From: Nitrospirota bacterium
GTDB lineage: Bacteria; Nitrospirota; Leptospirillia; Leptospirillales; Leptospirillaceae
NCBI GenBank assembly: GCA_021820445.1
Contig: JAKADN010000003.1
Location: forward strand, 1-64,000
Direction of reading: 5' to 3'
Length of the DNA stretch: 64,000 nt
The notes under the pieces were generated by a model that ran no database searches, was not told the DNA's origin, and was given only the letters and a program-made list of their open reading frames with translations. The translations under genes and the position numbers were made by a program. Below are positions 51,042 through 60,394 of the stretch, one piece after another; positions within the stretch are counted from its first letter, which is position 1, and each line of letters begins with the position of its first letter.

Positions 51042-52637
51042 TCAGGAATCCTTGCGGCGGTAGTCGGGAAAAAGAGTCGGGGCCATGGGCCGGTCGGCTC
51101 CCTCGAATTCGCGGGCCAACGCTTGCTCGAAATGGTCGACATGAGCCATGGAGACCTCTTTCCAGGAAAACGGGGCTCTCTCCCGGGATTCTTTCACGGC
51201 TTCAAGACCGGCCCGGCGGCCAAAAACAAAAAGCTCGAGAAGGGAATTTCCCATAAGCCGGTTGGTCCCGTGAAGTCCACCCGAGGCCTCTCCGGCCACG
51301 AGAAGATTCGAAATGGAGGTATGGCCGTTTGGATCGGTCTGAAGGCCACCGTTCTGGTAATGAAGGGTCGGGTAGACCAAAATGGGAAATCGGGTCGGAT
51401 CGACCTGATGACGGGTCATGAGTTTTACGATATTCGGAAAACGCTTTAAGACGGTTCCCTCACCGGCTTCCCGGTCGATCGAAGCGAGATCGAGATAGAC
51501 TCCCGATGCACCAGAGGGGGTGGGCACTCCCCGCCCTTCAGAACACTCCCTGATGATGGCAGAGGCCACCACATCCCGCGTTTCAAGTTCGTTCACGAAT
51601 CGCCGTCCGAGCCGATTGTACATGCGGGCTCCGGCACCCCGGACCGCTTCCGTGATCAGCATTCCGGCCATCTCGGACGGGAATATGACCCCGGTGGGAT
51701 GGTACTGGAAGCTATCGATGTGAACGAGTTTGGCCCCCATTCGGTAAGCCATGCACAGCCCGTCCCCCGTGGCTCCAAAATGATTGGATGTCGCAAATCC
51801 CCCCAGGTGGAGCCGTCCGGTTCCGCCGGTGGCCAGGATCACCGTCCGGGCCTTCACATACAGATACTTTCGACTGTCCAGATCCCAGAGGACAGCGCCC
51901 GCACAGGCTCCGCCTGGCCCTTGAAGAAGCTCGACCGCCGGAGAAAATTCGAGAATCTCCACCGGGGCGTTGACGACGTCTTCCTTCAGAACGCGGATCA
52001 GTTCGAGACCCGTGTAGTCCTTGGCTGAAATGAGTCTGGGGCGGGATGTCCCTCCCCCTTTCCGAAGAGAGAGGTTCCCCTGGGGATCCCTGTCGAACAG
52101 GATTCCCCGCGAAATGAGCCACTCCACCATTTGCGGACCTTCCTGGACCAAAACGGACAGAAGGGCCGGATCGTTCGCCCCATGCCCACCCCGAAAGGTA
52201 TCCCTGAAATGGTCGACCGGACTGTCTCCCTCTCCGAGGGCCGACTGGATGCCCCCTTCCGCCATGACCGTGTTGGAATCTCCCACACGAAGCTTGGTGG
52301 CAAGAAGGACGCTCGCCCCCTTTTCGGAGGCATGCAGAGCCGCCGTAATCCCTGCCCCTCCTCCCCCAATGATGAGGACATCCACATCCCGATCGGGGTG
52401 GTCCGGAATGAGCCGGGGGCCTTCTATCCTGCTGCGGGACTCAAGGAGGGTTGCGACCTCTTCCGGAACCACCGTTCCCGCATTCGGACCGACCCGGATA
52501 GTCGCCTTTCCTTCGGGCCTGTAGTCCGGGTAAAAGGATTTAAGAAGGCTTGCTCGCTCTTCGGGAGAAAGGGCCGAAGGGGGTGTCTCGTCGAACTCCG
52601 GCATGTGAGCATAAAACGAATCGACCAGATCGGACAT
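51042..52637 (-). CDS. frdA: Fumarate reductase/succinate dehydrogenase flavoprotein subunit
   Basis: VLIIGGGGAGITAALHASEKGASV; DSFQYHPTG; GGLHGTNRLMGNSLLE. Confidence 0.9.
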   Translation of the reverse strand: MSDLVDSFYAHMPEFDETPPSALSPEERASLLKSFYPDYRPEGKATIRVGPNAGTVVPEEVATLLESRSRIEGPRLIPDHPDRDVDVLIIGGGGAGITAALHASEKGASVLLATKLRVGDSNTVMAEGGIQSALGEGDSPVDHFRDTFRGGHGANDPALLSVLVQEGPQMVEWLISRGILFDRDPQGNLSLRKGGGTSRPRLISAKDYTGLELIRVLKEDVVNAPVEILEFSPAVELLQGPGGACAGAVLWDLDSRKYLYVKARTVILATGGTGRLHLGGFATSNHFGATGDGLCMAYRMGAKLVHIDSFQYHPTGVIFPSEMAGMLITEAVRGAGARMYNRLGRRFVNELETRDVVASAIIRECSEGRGVPTPSGASGVYLDLASIDREAGEGTVLKRFPNIVKLMTRHQVDPTRFPILVYPTLHYQNGGLQTDPNGHTSISNLLVAGEASGGLHGTNRLMGNSLLELFVFGRRAGLEAVKESRERAPFSWKEVSMAHVDHFEQALAREFEGADRPMAPTLFPDYRRKDS

Positions 52638-52638
52638 T

Positions 52639-53325
52639 CTAGGATTTGACCTCGCATTCTTTTTTGAGTTCCTCCGGAGAAAGAGCGAGAAGACGGTCCA
52701 TCTCCTTCGAAAAGATCCCTTTCTCGATTTCGCCCAGTCGTGTCCTGAGATTTGTCGGAAACGGAAGCTCCTTGGCTCCATAAGCCCTGCGCGCATAGAG
52801 GGCGATTTCATGGGGGGCCATTTCTGCGATGCACCGGGAAACGCACAATCCACACATGACACAACTCATCGTCAGCTCGGCGACCGCCTTGAAGTCCCCG
52901 AAATTGGCCCGCCATACCGAATCGCGAACATCGATTCCCTGGGGACAGACCTCGGTGCAGGCATTGCAGTTCCGGCATGTCGCCGACTCCGGATAGAAGG
53001 TGAAGAGTTCTTCTTTCGGATCGGTCAGGCTTGCCACGTCGTAATGGGCTCTCTGGATCGGGTAGGAATCCAGCATCGAAAAGCTCATCCCGTCCTGGAC
53101 GAGGGTCTGGCAGGCGAGGGCGTTCCTCAACCGGAAATCCCCCTTCATCCGGTAAACGGTCGCACAGGCGCCGCACACTCCTCCGAGGCAGCCGATTCCA
53201 TGGATGACCTCATGGCCGGTGTACCACATCGCCTGGACCATCGTCGACCCGGCGGGAACGTCATACTCCCTTCCATTGATCGACACGTGAACCATGGTCT
53301 CATGTTCTTTTTGGGATGTATCCAT
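52639..53325 (-). CDS. frdB: Fumarate reductase iron-sulfur subunit (start possibly internal at MVHVSINGREY)
   Basis: [2Fe-2S] GCLGGVCGAC; two CxxCxxCxxxC clusters (CRNCNACTEVCP, CVMCGLCVSRC). Confidence 0.85.
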   Translation of the reverse strand: MDTSQKEHETMVHVSINGREYDVPAGSTMVQAMWYTGHEVIHGIGCLGGVCGACATVYRMKGDFRLRNALACQTLVQDGMSFSMLDSYPIQRAHYDVASLTDPKEELFTFYPESATCRNCNACTEVCPQGIDVRDSVWRANFGDFKAVAELTMSCVMCGLCVSRCIAEMAPHEIALYARRAYGAKELPFPTNLRTRLGEIEKGIFSKEMDRLLALSPEELKKECEVKS

Positions 53326-53558
53326 ATGTCACTCCACAAGCTTGCTGGTTCGTTTTGAATGGCGCTCGGAGAAAAAAAGAGGGCAAAGTCAGAATCCTTT
53401 ACCATCCCACCTCAAGAGTCGGCGAGGCTTTCAAAATTCAAGACATCACGTGACTTGTTCGGGAGTTAAAGTCTACCAGAGAGGACCAGACCAATTCAAT
53501 CAGATCCCTTTGGGATTCCGGTCATTGCTTGTTTCCGGAGAGAATGTCAGGGGTATAT

Positions 53559-54116
53559 TCAGGATTTCTGACGGGGAGGGGTCTTGTCGCGGGGACCATT
53601 TTCATTTTTTCGCCAGACGCGAGGAAGGCTGGGATCGAGAAACGGGCGTTTTTCCCTGGCTCCAACCGGGGCCGGGTGATACTGGATTGCATAGACACGA
53701 AGAATGGTGAGGGCGAGAAGAACCATGACGAGCTCGATGTAACGAGAAAGAGGCTCATTGGAAAACCATGTGACGAGGGTTTCGGAGAGAAGGACCGCCA
53801 ACACCGAGTCGACGATATACGTCACCTTTACCCGACCCAGCGTAAAGTATGTCAGGATTGTTCTCGAGACTTCAAGGAGCGCCAGAAGGAGCAAAATGTT
53901 GACGAGAAGAGACTTCAGCATGGACAAAAGACCATGCCGTGCATGAATGAAAGCCTGCTCGATCGTCTCCCAGACCCCCCAAATCATGGAGAGAAACATG
54001 ATCAGGAGAAGTGTCAGAAGAACAAGCTTGACCCCTCCAAGATACCAGGAGGGAAACTTTTGCTCGATTTCCTCCAGCGGAGGAGGAATGACCGGTTCAA
54101 TTTTTTCTTCCGGCAT
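53559..54116 (-). CDS. PsiE-like multi-TM membrane protein
   Basis: Four predicted TM segments; pattern similar to phosphate-starvation-inducible E family. Confidence 0.55.
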   Translation of the reverse strand: MPEEKIEPVIPPPLEEIEQKFPSWYLGGVKLVLLTLLLIMFLSMIWGVWETIEQAFIHARHGLLSMLKSLLVNILLLLALLEVSRTILTYFTLGRVKVTYIVDSVLAVLLSETLVTWFSNEPLSRYIELVMVLLALTILRVYAIQYHPAPVGAREKRPFLDPSLPRVWRKNENGPRDKTPPRQKS

Positions 54117-54235
54117 ATTCTAGGGGATCCTTCATCTGCCCTTGGTAAAGTTCCCTTGGCGTCATTTTTGGTGCGCGACTGGAATGCCTTGATGTCTGCC
54201 CTTTTAAGATTCTACAAAAAAAAGATCTCCAAAAC

Positions 54236-54270
54236 ATCAAGAGGGAAAGGCAATGCCTTTCCCTCTTGAT
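54236..54270 (-). terminator. Intrinsic terminator downstream of citryl-CoA lyase gene
   Basis: ATCAAGAGGGAAAGGC-AAT-GCCTTTCCCTCTTGAT, 16-bp perfect stem; T-rich tract follows on the minus strand. Confidence 0.8.
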
Positions 54271-54289
54271 TGAAGGCTCCTTGAGCGGG

Positions 54290-55087
54290 CTACGATTTCG
54301 AAGGAACAGGCCTGACAGGTGTGCCGTCATAGGCATAGGTTCCTTCTTCGAGGCGGCGGAAGGGTTTCTCTCTCTCCCATTCCTCGACGACATGCGCCAC
54401 AAGACCGGGGATCCTTCCGATGATGAAAATCCCCTTCCCTGTCTTCCAGGAAAGCCCCATCTCGGAGATAATCGCGGCGATCATCCCATCGACATTCAAA
54501 GGAAGGTTCTTTCCGCTTTTCGCCTCGAGCTCGTCCTGAACCGCAACGGCAAACTCGACAAATCGTCCCATATAGCCGTATTCTTTTGCCAATTCCAGAA
54601 GACGCATTGTCCGCGGGTCCCGTTTGTAGAGCTTATGGCCATAGCCGGGAAGTCTTTTCTTTTTCTTGTCGAATTCCTCCACAACGTTCTTGGCGTGCGC
54701 CTTGACATCGACCACATCGGCAGGGAAGTTTTCCTGGTAGATTCTGGCGCATTGTTCAATCGCACCCCCATGCGAGTCGCCCAGTGTCAAAACACCGGCC
54801 GCTACAGCTGCGTTGAGGGGGTTGCCACCGGAAAAGACGGTCCGCGCGGCAACGACCGAGGGAGGGCCAATGCCATTGTCGATGCAAGCCACCAGCATGG
54901 CTTCCATCATTTTCTTTTCCCGTTCGGTCGGAAGCTCTCCCTTAAGGATCAGGTAGATCGCCTCCGCGAAAGAGACGCGTCCGACCAGGTCGTCAAGCGG
55001 GTATCCCCTGACCACCGGTTTCCCGTCGACCTGACCGCCAACACGGGTTCGCCACTTGAGATCCTTCTCCTCATTCTCCTTGCTCAT
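54290..55087 (-). CDS. ccl: Citryl-CoA lyase-like (short citrate-synthase fold protein)
   Basis: 265-aa citrate synthase-like protein: VRGYPLDDLVGRVSFAEAIYLILKGELP; GDSHGGAIEQ; RLPGYGHKLYKRDPR; next to aconitase and a SucCD-like pair. Confidence 0.8.
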   Translation of the reverse strand: MSKENEEKDLKWRTRVGGQVDGKPVVRGYPLDDLVGRVSFAEAIYLILKGELPTEREKKMMEAMLVACIDNGIGPPSVVAARTVFSGGNPLNAAVAAGVLTLGDSHGGAIEQCARIYQENFPADVVDVKAHAKNVVEEFDKKKKRLPGYGHKLYKRDPRTMRLLELAKEYGYMGRFVEFAVAVQDELEAKSGKNLPLNVDGMIAAIISEMGLSWKTGKGIFIIGRIPGLVAHVVEEWEREKPFRRLEEGTYAYDGTPVRPVPSKS

Positions 55088-55183
55088 GCTCCATCCTTTC
55101 TCAATTTGACCATCAATGACCCGGCAATCAAAAAAAGGGCCGGAAATATTCCGGCCCCGAAAGTGCAAAAAGATCAGGGAGGT

Positions 55184-57106
55184 CTACTTGCTCCGCCCCT
55201 TGACGTAGGCCAGTGTTCCACCGGCCCGGACAATCTCGAGGTCCCGTGCCGAAAGCGAATGCTTGACCGGAATCTCGATCTTCTTCGTCAGGTTCTTGAG
55301 CACAAGGGTTCCCTTTTCAAGCCCGGCCGTGCTGAACTCGAGCTGATCGTCCCTGTCGATCTTGTCATAATCGGCTTCGTTGACAAAGGTCAAAGGCAGA
55401 ATTCCGAAGTTGATGAGGTTGGCCAGATGAATCCTGGCAAAGCCTTTCACAATGACGGCCTTCACGCCCAGGTACATGGGGGCGAGAGCCGCATGTTCAC
55501 GACTTGAGCCCTGACCGTAGTTCGTGCCACCCACGATGAATCCTCCGCCGGCTTCCTTGGCTCGCTTCGGGAAGGTCGGATCCACTGATTCGAAGACATA
55601 TTGGGAAATGGCCGGAACATTGGAGCGGAGCGGGAGAACCTTGGCTCCGGCAGGCATGATGTGGTCGGTGGTGATGTTGTCCCCGACCTTCAGAAGAACC
55701 GATCCTGAGACCGTTTCGGAAATGCGATCCCGTGTTGGAAGGGGTTTGATATTCGGCCCGCGAAGGACTTCAACGCCGTGGCCATCCTTCGGGGGGAAGA
55801 TCATCATTCGATCGTCAAGAATATACTTTTCTGGAATCGAGACCTTTTCCGCCTTGACACCCAGGTCACGGGGATCGGTGATGACCCCGGCAATGGCGCA
55901 GGCGGCGGCAACCTCGGGGCTGGCCAAGTAGACTTTGGCGTCCTTTGTCCCGGATCGACCTTCGAAATTGCGGTTGAAGGTGCGGACGGAAACCCCACCG
56001 GACGGAGGCGCAAATCCCATTCCGATACAGGGTCCGCAGGCTGATTCGAGAAGACGGGCGCCTGCGGTGATCAGGTCTCCCAGAACGCCGTTTTGGGAAA
56101 TCATTTCCAGCGTTTGGCGGGACCCGGGAGAGAAGCCGAGGCTGACCGAAGGGTGAACCGTCTTTCCCTTCATGATGGCTGCAATCCCAAGAAGATCCTG
56201 ATAAGAGGAGTTTGTGCAAGAACCGATCGCCACTTGGCTCACAGGGGTGCCCTGAATTTCCCGAACCTTGACGACATTGTCCGGAGAGTGGGGCTGGGCA
56301 ATCAAGGGTTCGAGCGTATTGAGATCGATTTCGACGGTCTCATCATAGGTCGCATCGGCATCGGCGGAAAAGGGGGCATAATCGTTTTCCCGTCCCTGGG
56401 CCTTCAAATACTTCCTTGTTTCTTCGTCCGAGGGGAAAATCGAGGTCGTCGCCCCCAGTTCGGCCCCCATATTTGTGATTGTGGAGCGCTCGGGAACGGA
56501 CAGCCCCTTGACCCCTTCTCCACCATATTCAAAAATTCTCCCCACGCCTCCCTTGACGGTCAGACGCCGGAGAAGTTCCAGGATCACATCCTTGGCCGAC
56601 ACAAAGGGCTGAAGCTTTCCAGTCAGCTTGACCAGAACCACCTTGGGCATGGTGGTATAAAAAGGCTCTCCCCCCATCGCCAGGGCCACGTCAAGGCCTC
56701 CGGCGCCGATGGCCAGCATTCCGAGGCCGCCATTGGTGGGAGTATGGCTGTCGGAACCCAGGAGGGTCTTGCCGGGCTTTCCGAAACGTTCGAGATGCAC
56801 CTGATGGCAGATACCGTTGCCGGGACGCGAAAACACGATCCCATATTTCGCGGCCACCGTCTGGAGGTAACGATGATCATCCGCGTTTTCAAAGCCGGTC
56901 TGAAGCATATTGTGGTCAACATAGGATACGGACAGTTCCGTCTTGACGTGGTCGAGGCCCAAGGCTTCAAACTGGAGGTAGGCCATAGTTCCCGTCGCAT
57001 CCTGCGTCAGGGTCTGGTCGATTTTGATTGCAATTTCCTTTCCGGGAACCATTTCACCGGAAACGAGATGATTCTTGATGATCTTTTGGGTCAGGTTAAG
57101 CGCCAT
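55184..57106 (-). CDS. acn: Aconitate hydratase
   Basis: LLGSDSHTPTNGGLGMLAIGAGGLDVALAMGGEPF; SCTNSSYQDL; ESACGPCIGMGFAP; GTNYGQGSSREHAALAP. Confidence 0.94.
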   Translation of the reverse strand: MALNLTQKIIKNHLVSGEMVPGKEIAIKIDQTLTQDATGTMAYLQFEALGLDHVKTELSVSYVDHNMLQTGFENADDHRYLQTVAAKYGIVFSRPGNGICHQVHLERFGKPGKTLLGSDSHTPTNGGLGMLAIGAGGLDVALAMGGEPFYTTMPKVVLVKLTGKLQPFVSAKDVILELLRRLTVKGGVGRIFEYGGEGVKGLSVPERSTITNMGAELGATTSIFPSDEETRKYLKAQGRENDYAPFSADADATYDETVEIDLNTLEPLIAQPHSPDNVVKVREIQGTPVSQVAIGSCTNSSYQDLLGIAAIMKGKTVHPSVSLGFSPGSRQTLEMISQNGVLGDLITAGARLLESACGPCIGMGFAPPSGGVSVRTFNRNFEGRSGTKDAKVYLASPEVAAACAIAGVITDPRDLGVKAEKVSIPEKYILDDRMMIFPPKDGHGVEVLRGPNIKPLPTRDRISETVSGSVLLKVGDNITTDHIMPAGAKVLPLRSNVPAISQYVFESVDPTFPKRAKEAGGGFIVGGTNYGQGSSREHAALAPMYLGVKAVIVKGFARIHLANLINFGILPLTFVNEADYDKIDRDDQLEFSTAGLEKGTLVLKNLTKKIEIPVKHSLSARDLEIVRAGGTLAYVKGRSK

Positions 57107-57256
57107 TGCTTAATCTCCTTGGCAGGGGATGGGTCCACACATCCGGGGACTAGATTCGTCTCTCATCCGATGAGAGAGCCCCGGCAACAAACACGCACCT
57201 CAAAAAACAATTTGGGCGCGGAATCGCGTCCAAATATTTTATCCTGATTTTATGGC

Positions 57257-57304
57257 AAAAAAAAGCCCCCATTTTTGGTCCGAAAAATGGACAAAAAATG
57301 GGGG
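57257..57304 (-). terminator. Intrinsic terminator (minus strand)
   Basis: CCCCCATTTTT...AAAAATGGGGG hairpin followed by T8 on the minus strand. Confidence 0.85.
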
Positions 57305-57340
57305 AAGAAGAGAGATTTTAAGAAAGTAAGAAAAAGTTCT

Positions 57341-57505
57341 TTATGGCCAAAGATGGGTCGCTGAACCCGGCAACCAAGCTTTCATGTGGTTTGCACTTTC
57401 GGCCCCTTCTCCCAGAAAAATGATGAAAAAGAGAAGCGCCGCCAAAATAATCACACCGCCCACGATCGCAGGTCCCGTTGCCATTTGTGCTCTTTCTTCT
57501 GCCAT
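57341..57505 (-). CDS. 54-aa single-TM small protein, not in the ORF track
   Basis: Manual translation MAEERAQMATGPAIVGGVIILAALLFFIIFLGEGAESANHMKAWLPGSATHLWP*; GAAGGA ahead of ATG; terminator downstream. Confidence 0.65.
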   Translation of the reverse strand: MAEERAQMATGPAIVGGVIILAALLFFIIFLGEGAESANHMKAWLPGSATHLWP

Positions 57506-57536
57506 TTTCCTTCACCCCCCTTCGATTGATTAGCCC

Positions 57537-58520
57537 CTAGAATGTGGAGTAAAGGGGCTTCACATGCTCGGTCGTGCTGTCCTCGAAATCACGAGGAACC
57601 CCGAGCGATTCTATTGCCTTCACAAGATCGTGGTAGTAAAAGGCAACCTTCACGGGATATTTTTTTCCCGCCGCTTCAAGCCGGGCAATCTTGTCAGTCG
57701 CCTTGCCCATGCCGCGCTCCACGATGGCCCCGGCATGCCCAAAGGCGACCCCTTCCGGCATCCGCTCCTGGAATCGGCCCGAGATAAAGGCCGCTACCGG
57801 CTTGTCAAAGCCACCAGAAAGAATCAGGTCAGCAACCTGTTCTTCGTAAGAGCCCCCCGGCTCACCCAGCATGGCAACACCCTTGACCCGGGGATCCCCT
57901 TTGATCTCTTTCAGCACGTCCGCATAGGTGGTATTGGAGATGATATCACCACCAATAGCCAGCGCCATGTAGGTTCCCCATCCGCGCCGCCGGAACATTT
58001 CAGCGGTCGTGACGGTCAGACCGCCGCTCTTGGAAATGACCACAATGCCACCGTCCCGGAATGCAACCGAAGGATCCTTTCCTCCGATGGCTCCAACCCG
58101 GCCGACGGAAGGAACGAAGCACCCGAGACTTGTCCCTCCGACAATAATGGCTCCCCGACGAACCTTCTCCTGGTAAATAATCTCCGAATCACGAATGGGG
58201 ACATGTTCGGTGATAATATACAGAACCTTGATTCCATTGTCCAGACACTCCATGACCGCATCCAGCACAGAAACGGGGGGCACGTAGATCAGGGCGGTGT
58301 TCAGAAGCTTTCCGACCTTCGGATCGCTGACCGCCTCTTTCAGGGTATCGAATACCGGAACCGGCAATTCGGTCGAGCCTCCCTTTCCGGGAGTAATCCC
58401 CGCCTTGACGATCCCGGGGTAGAGAGCCTCCGACTCCTTGATTACCTGGGAGGCCTCACGGCCGGTAGCCCCAATCACGACAATACCCGTCTTGTCATTC
58501 AGATAGACAGTTCCCTTCAA
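57537..58520 (-). CDS. ccsB: Citryl-CoA synthetase small subunit-like (SucD paralogue)
   Basis: IVVIGATGREASQVIKESEALYPGIVKAGITPGKGG; FGHAGAIVERGMG; TTG start inferred. Confidence 0.75.
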   Translation of the reverse strand: MKGTVYLNDKTGIVVIGATGREASQVIKESEALYPGIVKAGITPGKGGSTELPVPVFDTLKEAVSDPKVGKLLNTALIYVPPVSVLDAVMECLDNGIKVLYIITEHVPIRDSEIIYQEKVRRGAIIVGGTSLGCFVPSVGRVGAIGGKDPSVAFRDGGIVVISKSGGLTVTTAEMFRRRGWGTYMALAIGGDIISNTTYADVLKEIKGDPRVKGVAMLGEPGGSYEEQVADLILSGGFDKPVAAFISGRFQERMPEGVAFGHAGAIVERGMGKATDKIARLEAAGKKYPVKVAFYYHDLVKAIESLGVPRDFEDSTTEHVKPLYSTF

Positions 58521-58549
58521 GAGATTCCCCCTCAGTATGATTTGAAAGC

Positions 58550-59800
58550 CTAGACGACCTGCTCCGGCTTGTATCCTACATGCTTGATCATGAGCTCTTT
58601 CAGTCGGATGGGCGCTTCCGTGATGGGAAGCTGCGAATCGTATATCTCCCCACGGATTCCATTCCGGACAAAGCATTCGTGAAGCATCTTGAGCCCCTTG
58701 ACATATTCGGGACCGGACCGCCGGACAACCCAGACAAGGTTCTTGTCGAGCTTTCCTTCGGCATTCATGTCGTCAAGCGCCTTGGCCAGACCTTCGCCCA
58801 GGGTCACATCGATCCGGGTGTTGCTGGCCGTTCCGCCGCAGACAAGGACCCCCTTCAAGCCGGGCTTCGACAGAATGATCCTTGAAATCCGGTACATTTT
58901 TTCCGCAGGCGGATTCCCTCCGATATCGGTCAGATTGGCGATTCGAAGGCCGGCCTCGATCGCAGTTTCCGCCGTCACCGTTGAACCACCACCGCCAAAG
59001 GTCATCATCGCGATGTCTCCGTCGAGCTCCACATAGGAGCCCGCCTTGCCCCGATGATCTCCCTGGTCGATCAGGATCGCATCCTGCTCACGCTGCGTCA
59101 GCGGACGGCCCTGAGCGCTTCTCGCTCCATAGATGACCGCCGGATTAACGGAAGCGTCATCATCGAGAATGACGACGGCGTCAGCGGCCACAATTTTCCT
59201 CTTGTCTCCGGAGCGGGCCACAACGAGGGGATTGATCTCGAGAAGTCGGCTTTCCGATCCCCAAAATGCATTGTAGACACTGACGATCACCTCAGAAAGC
59301 GGGCGAAGAAGCTCCTTGTCGGAGAATCCGATGCCGACCAAAAACTGGCGGATCTGATAGGGATAGACGGATCTCACATCGGAGACGACATAGGTATGGA
59401 TCAGTTTCGGATCGATTTCCTCGACATCCATTCCGCCATGTTCGCTGAAGATAATTGCGGGAGCTCTATCCTTCGTGGAATAGGTAACGCTCAGATAGAA
59501 CTCCTTTTCGATGTCTAGCTTTTCCTCGACAAGAGCCCCGATCGACTTTTCACCATAAACCTCCCGGGTTGCCAGGTCAGAAAAGACCTTTTCAACCTGG
59601 GACTTATCGGAAACGACCTTGACGGCTCCGGCCTTTCCACGTTTTCCGACCAGCACCATCGACTTGATGACGACTCCCGGCTCTTTCTCGACAAACTGGC
59701 GGACTGCATCATTCATCTCCGCGGAAAAGACATAACGAGGGACGGGAATCTTATACTTCTTGAAGATGGCTCCCAGTGCCTCGTGCTCATAAAGCTTCAT
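58550..59800 (-). CDS. ccsA: Citryl-CoA synthetase large subunit-like (ATP-grasp, SucC paralogue)
   Basis: MKLYEHEALGAIFKKYKIPVPRYVFSAEM; FGGGGSTVTAETAIEAGLRIANLTDIGGNPPAEKMYRISRIIL; paired with ccsB and ccl. Confidence 0.75.
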   Translation of the reverse strand: MKLYEHEALGAIFKKYKIPVPRYVFSAEMNDAVRQFVEKEPGVVIKSMVLVGKRGKAGAVKVVSDKSQVEKVFSDLATREVYGEKSIGALVEEKLDIEKEFYLSVTYSTKDRAPAIIFSEHGGMDVEEIDPKLIHTYVVSDVRSVYPYQIRQFLVGIGFSDKELLRPLSEVIVSVYNAFWGSESRLLEINPLVVARSGDKRKIVAADAVVILDDDASVNPAVIYGARSAQGRPLTQREQDAILIDQGDHRGKAGSYVELDGDIAMMTFGGGGSTVTAETAIEAGLRIANLTDIGGNPPAEKMYRISRIILSKPGLKGVLVCGGTASNTRIDVTLGEGLAKALDDMNAEGKLDKNLVWVVRRSGPEYVKGLKMLHECFVRNGIRGEIYDSQLPITEAPIRLKELMIKHVGYKPEQVV

Positions 59801-60315
59801 CGGCTCTTGACTCCTTGAAATTGGGTATCGGAAGGGAATTTCATCTGCCGCTTATGGGAAAATTCCGCAGTATGATACTGAACAATGGGGGTCCGAGTCA
59901 AATCCGATAAGCCAAGATCACGAATTAGGGACCGTGGTGATCCTCCGGAAGAGATCCATGACGCCGACGGGCGAATCGCAAGTCCCATCCCGTCCGGACA
60001 GCAAGAGCCACATACATTCATCGGAACGGAGATCCTCGTCCCGAGTCAGAACGAGGTTTGATAGACGAAACCAGAAAGCGATCAGGGAGAATAGGTCTCG
60101 GAAATGGGGATCGACAGCCCGGGCAGAACGGGAGGGGCGCATCGGCCCCTGTTTTTGTGTCGGAATCTTTTTTGCCGGATCAGGCACACGAGGAGGAAAG
60201 CCCTTGAAAAGAAGCTCACGAAAAACCAACGGATTCTGAAAGACTCATAGCCCGCAAGATGTCGCTGAGCTGACTTGGGCAGGTCATGAAAGATCGGATG
60301 CGCCCCAAAAGACCC

Positions 60316-60370
60316 TTGACCGCTCTGAATGGCTTTGTTATGTTTTTAAGGTGAACAAATGATCACCTTA
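60316..60370 (+). promoter_or_regulatory. lexA promoter with 24-bp palindromic candidate LexA operator
   Basis: TTGACC-N17-TATGTT (60316-60344), then TAAGGTGA-N8-TCACCTTA (60347-60370) over the predicted TSS. Confidence 0.7.
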
Positions 60371-60394
60371 GCACCATATGGAGCCGGGACCGCT

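Noticed and set aside
54266-55507. 413-aa plus-strand ORF
   Set aside because: Antisense to ccl and the end of acn; no family signature
56093-57247. 384-aa plus-strand ORF
   Set aside because: Antisense to aconitase
57564-58553. 329-aa plus-strand ORF
   Set aside because: Antisense to the ccsB-like gene
59918-60239. Opposing ORFs of about 100 aa between ccsA and lexA
   Set aside because: No recognisable family, no clear SD; likely intergenic noise
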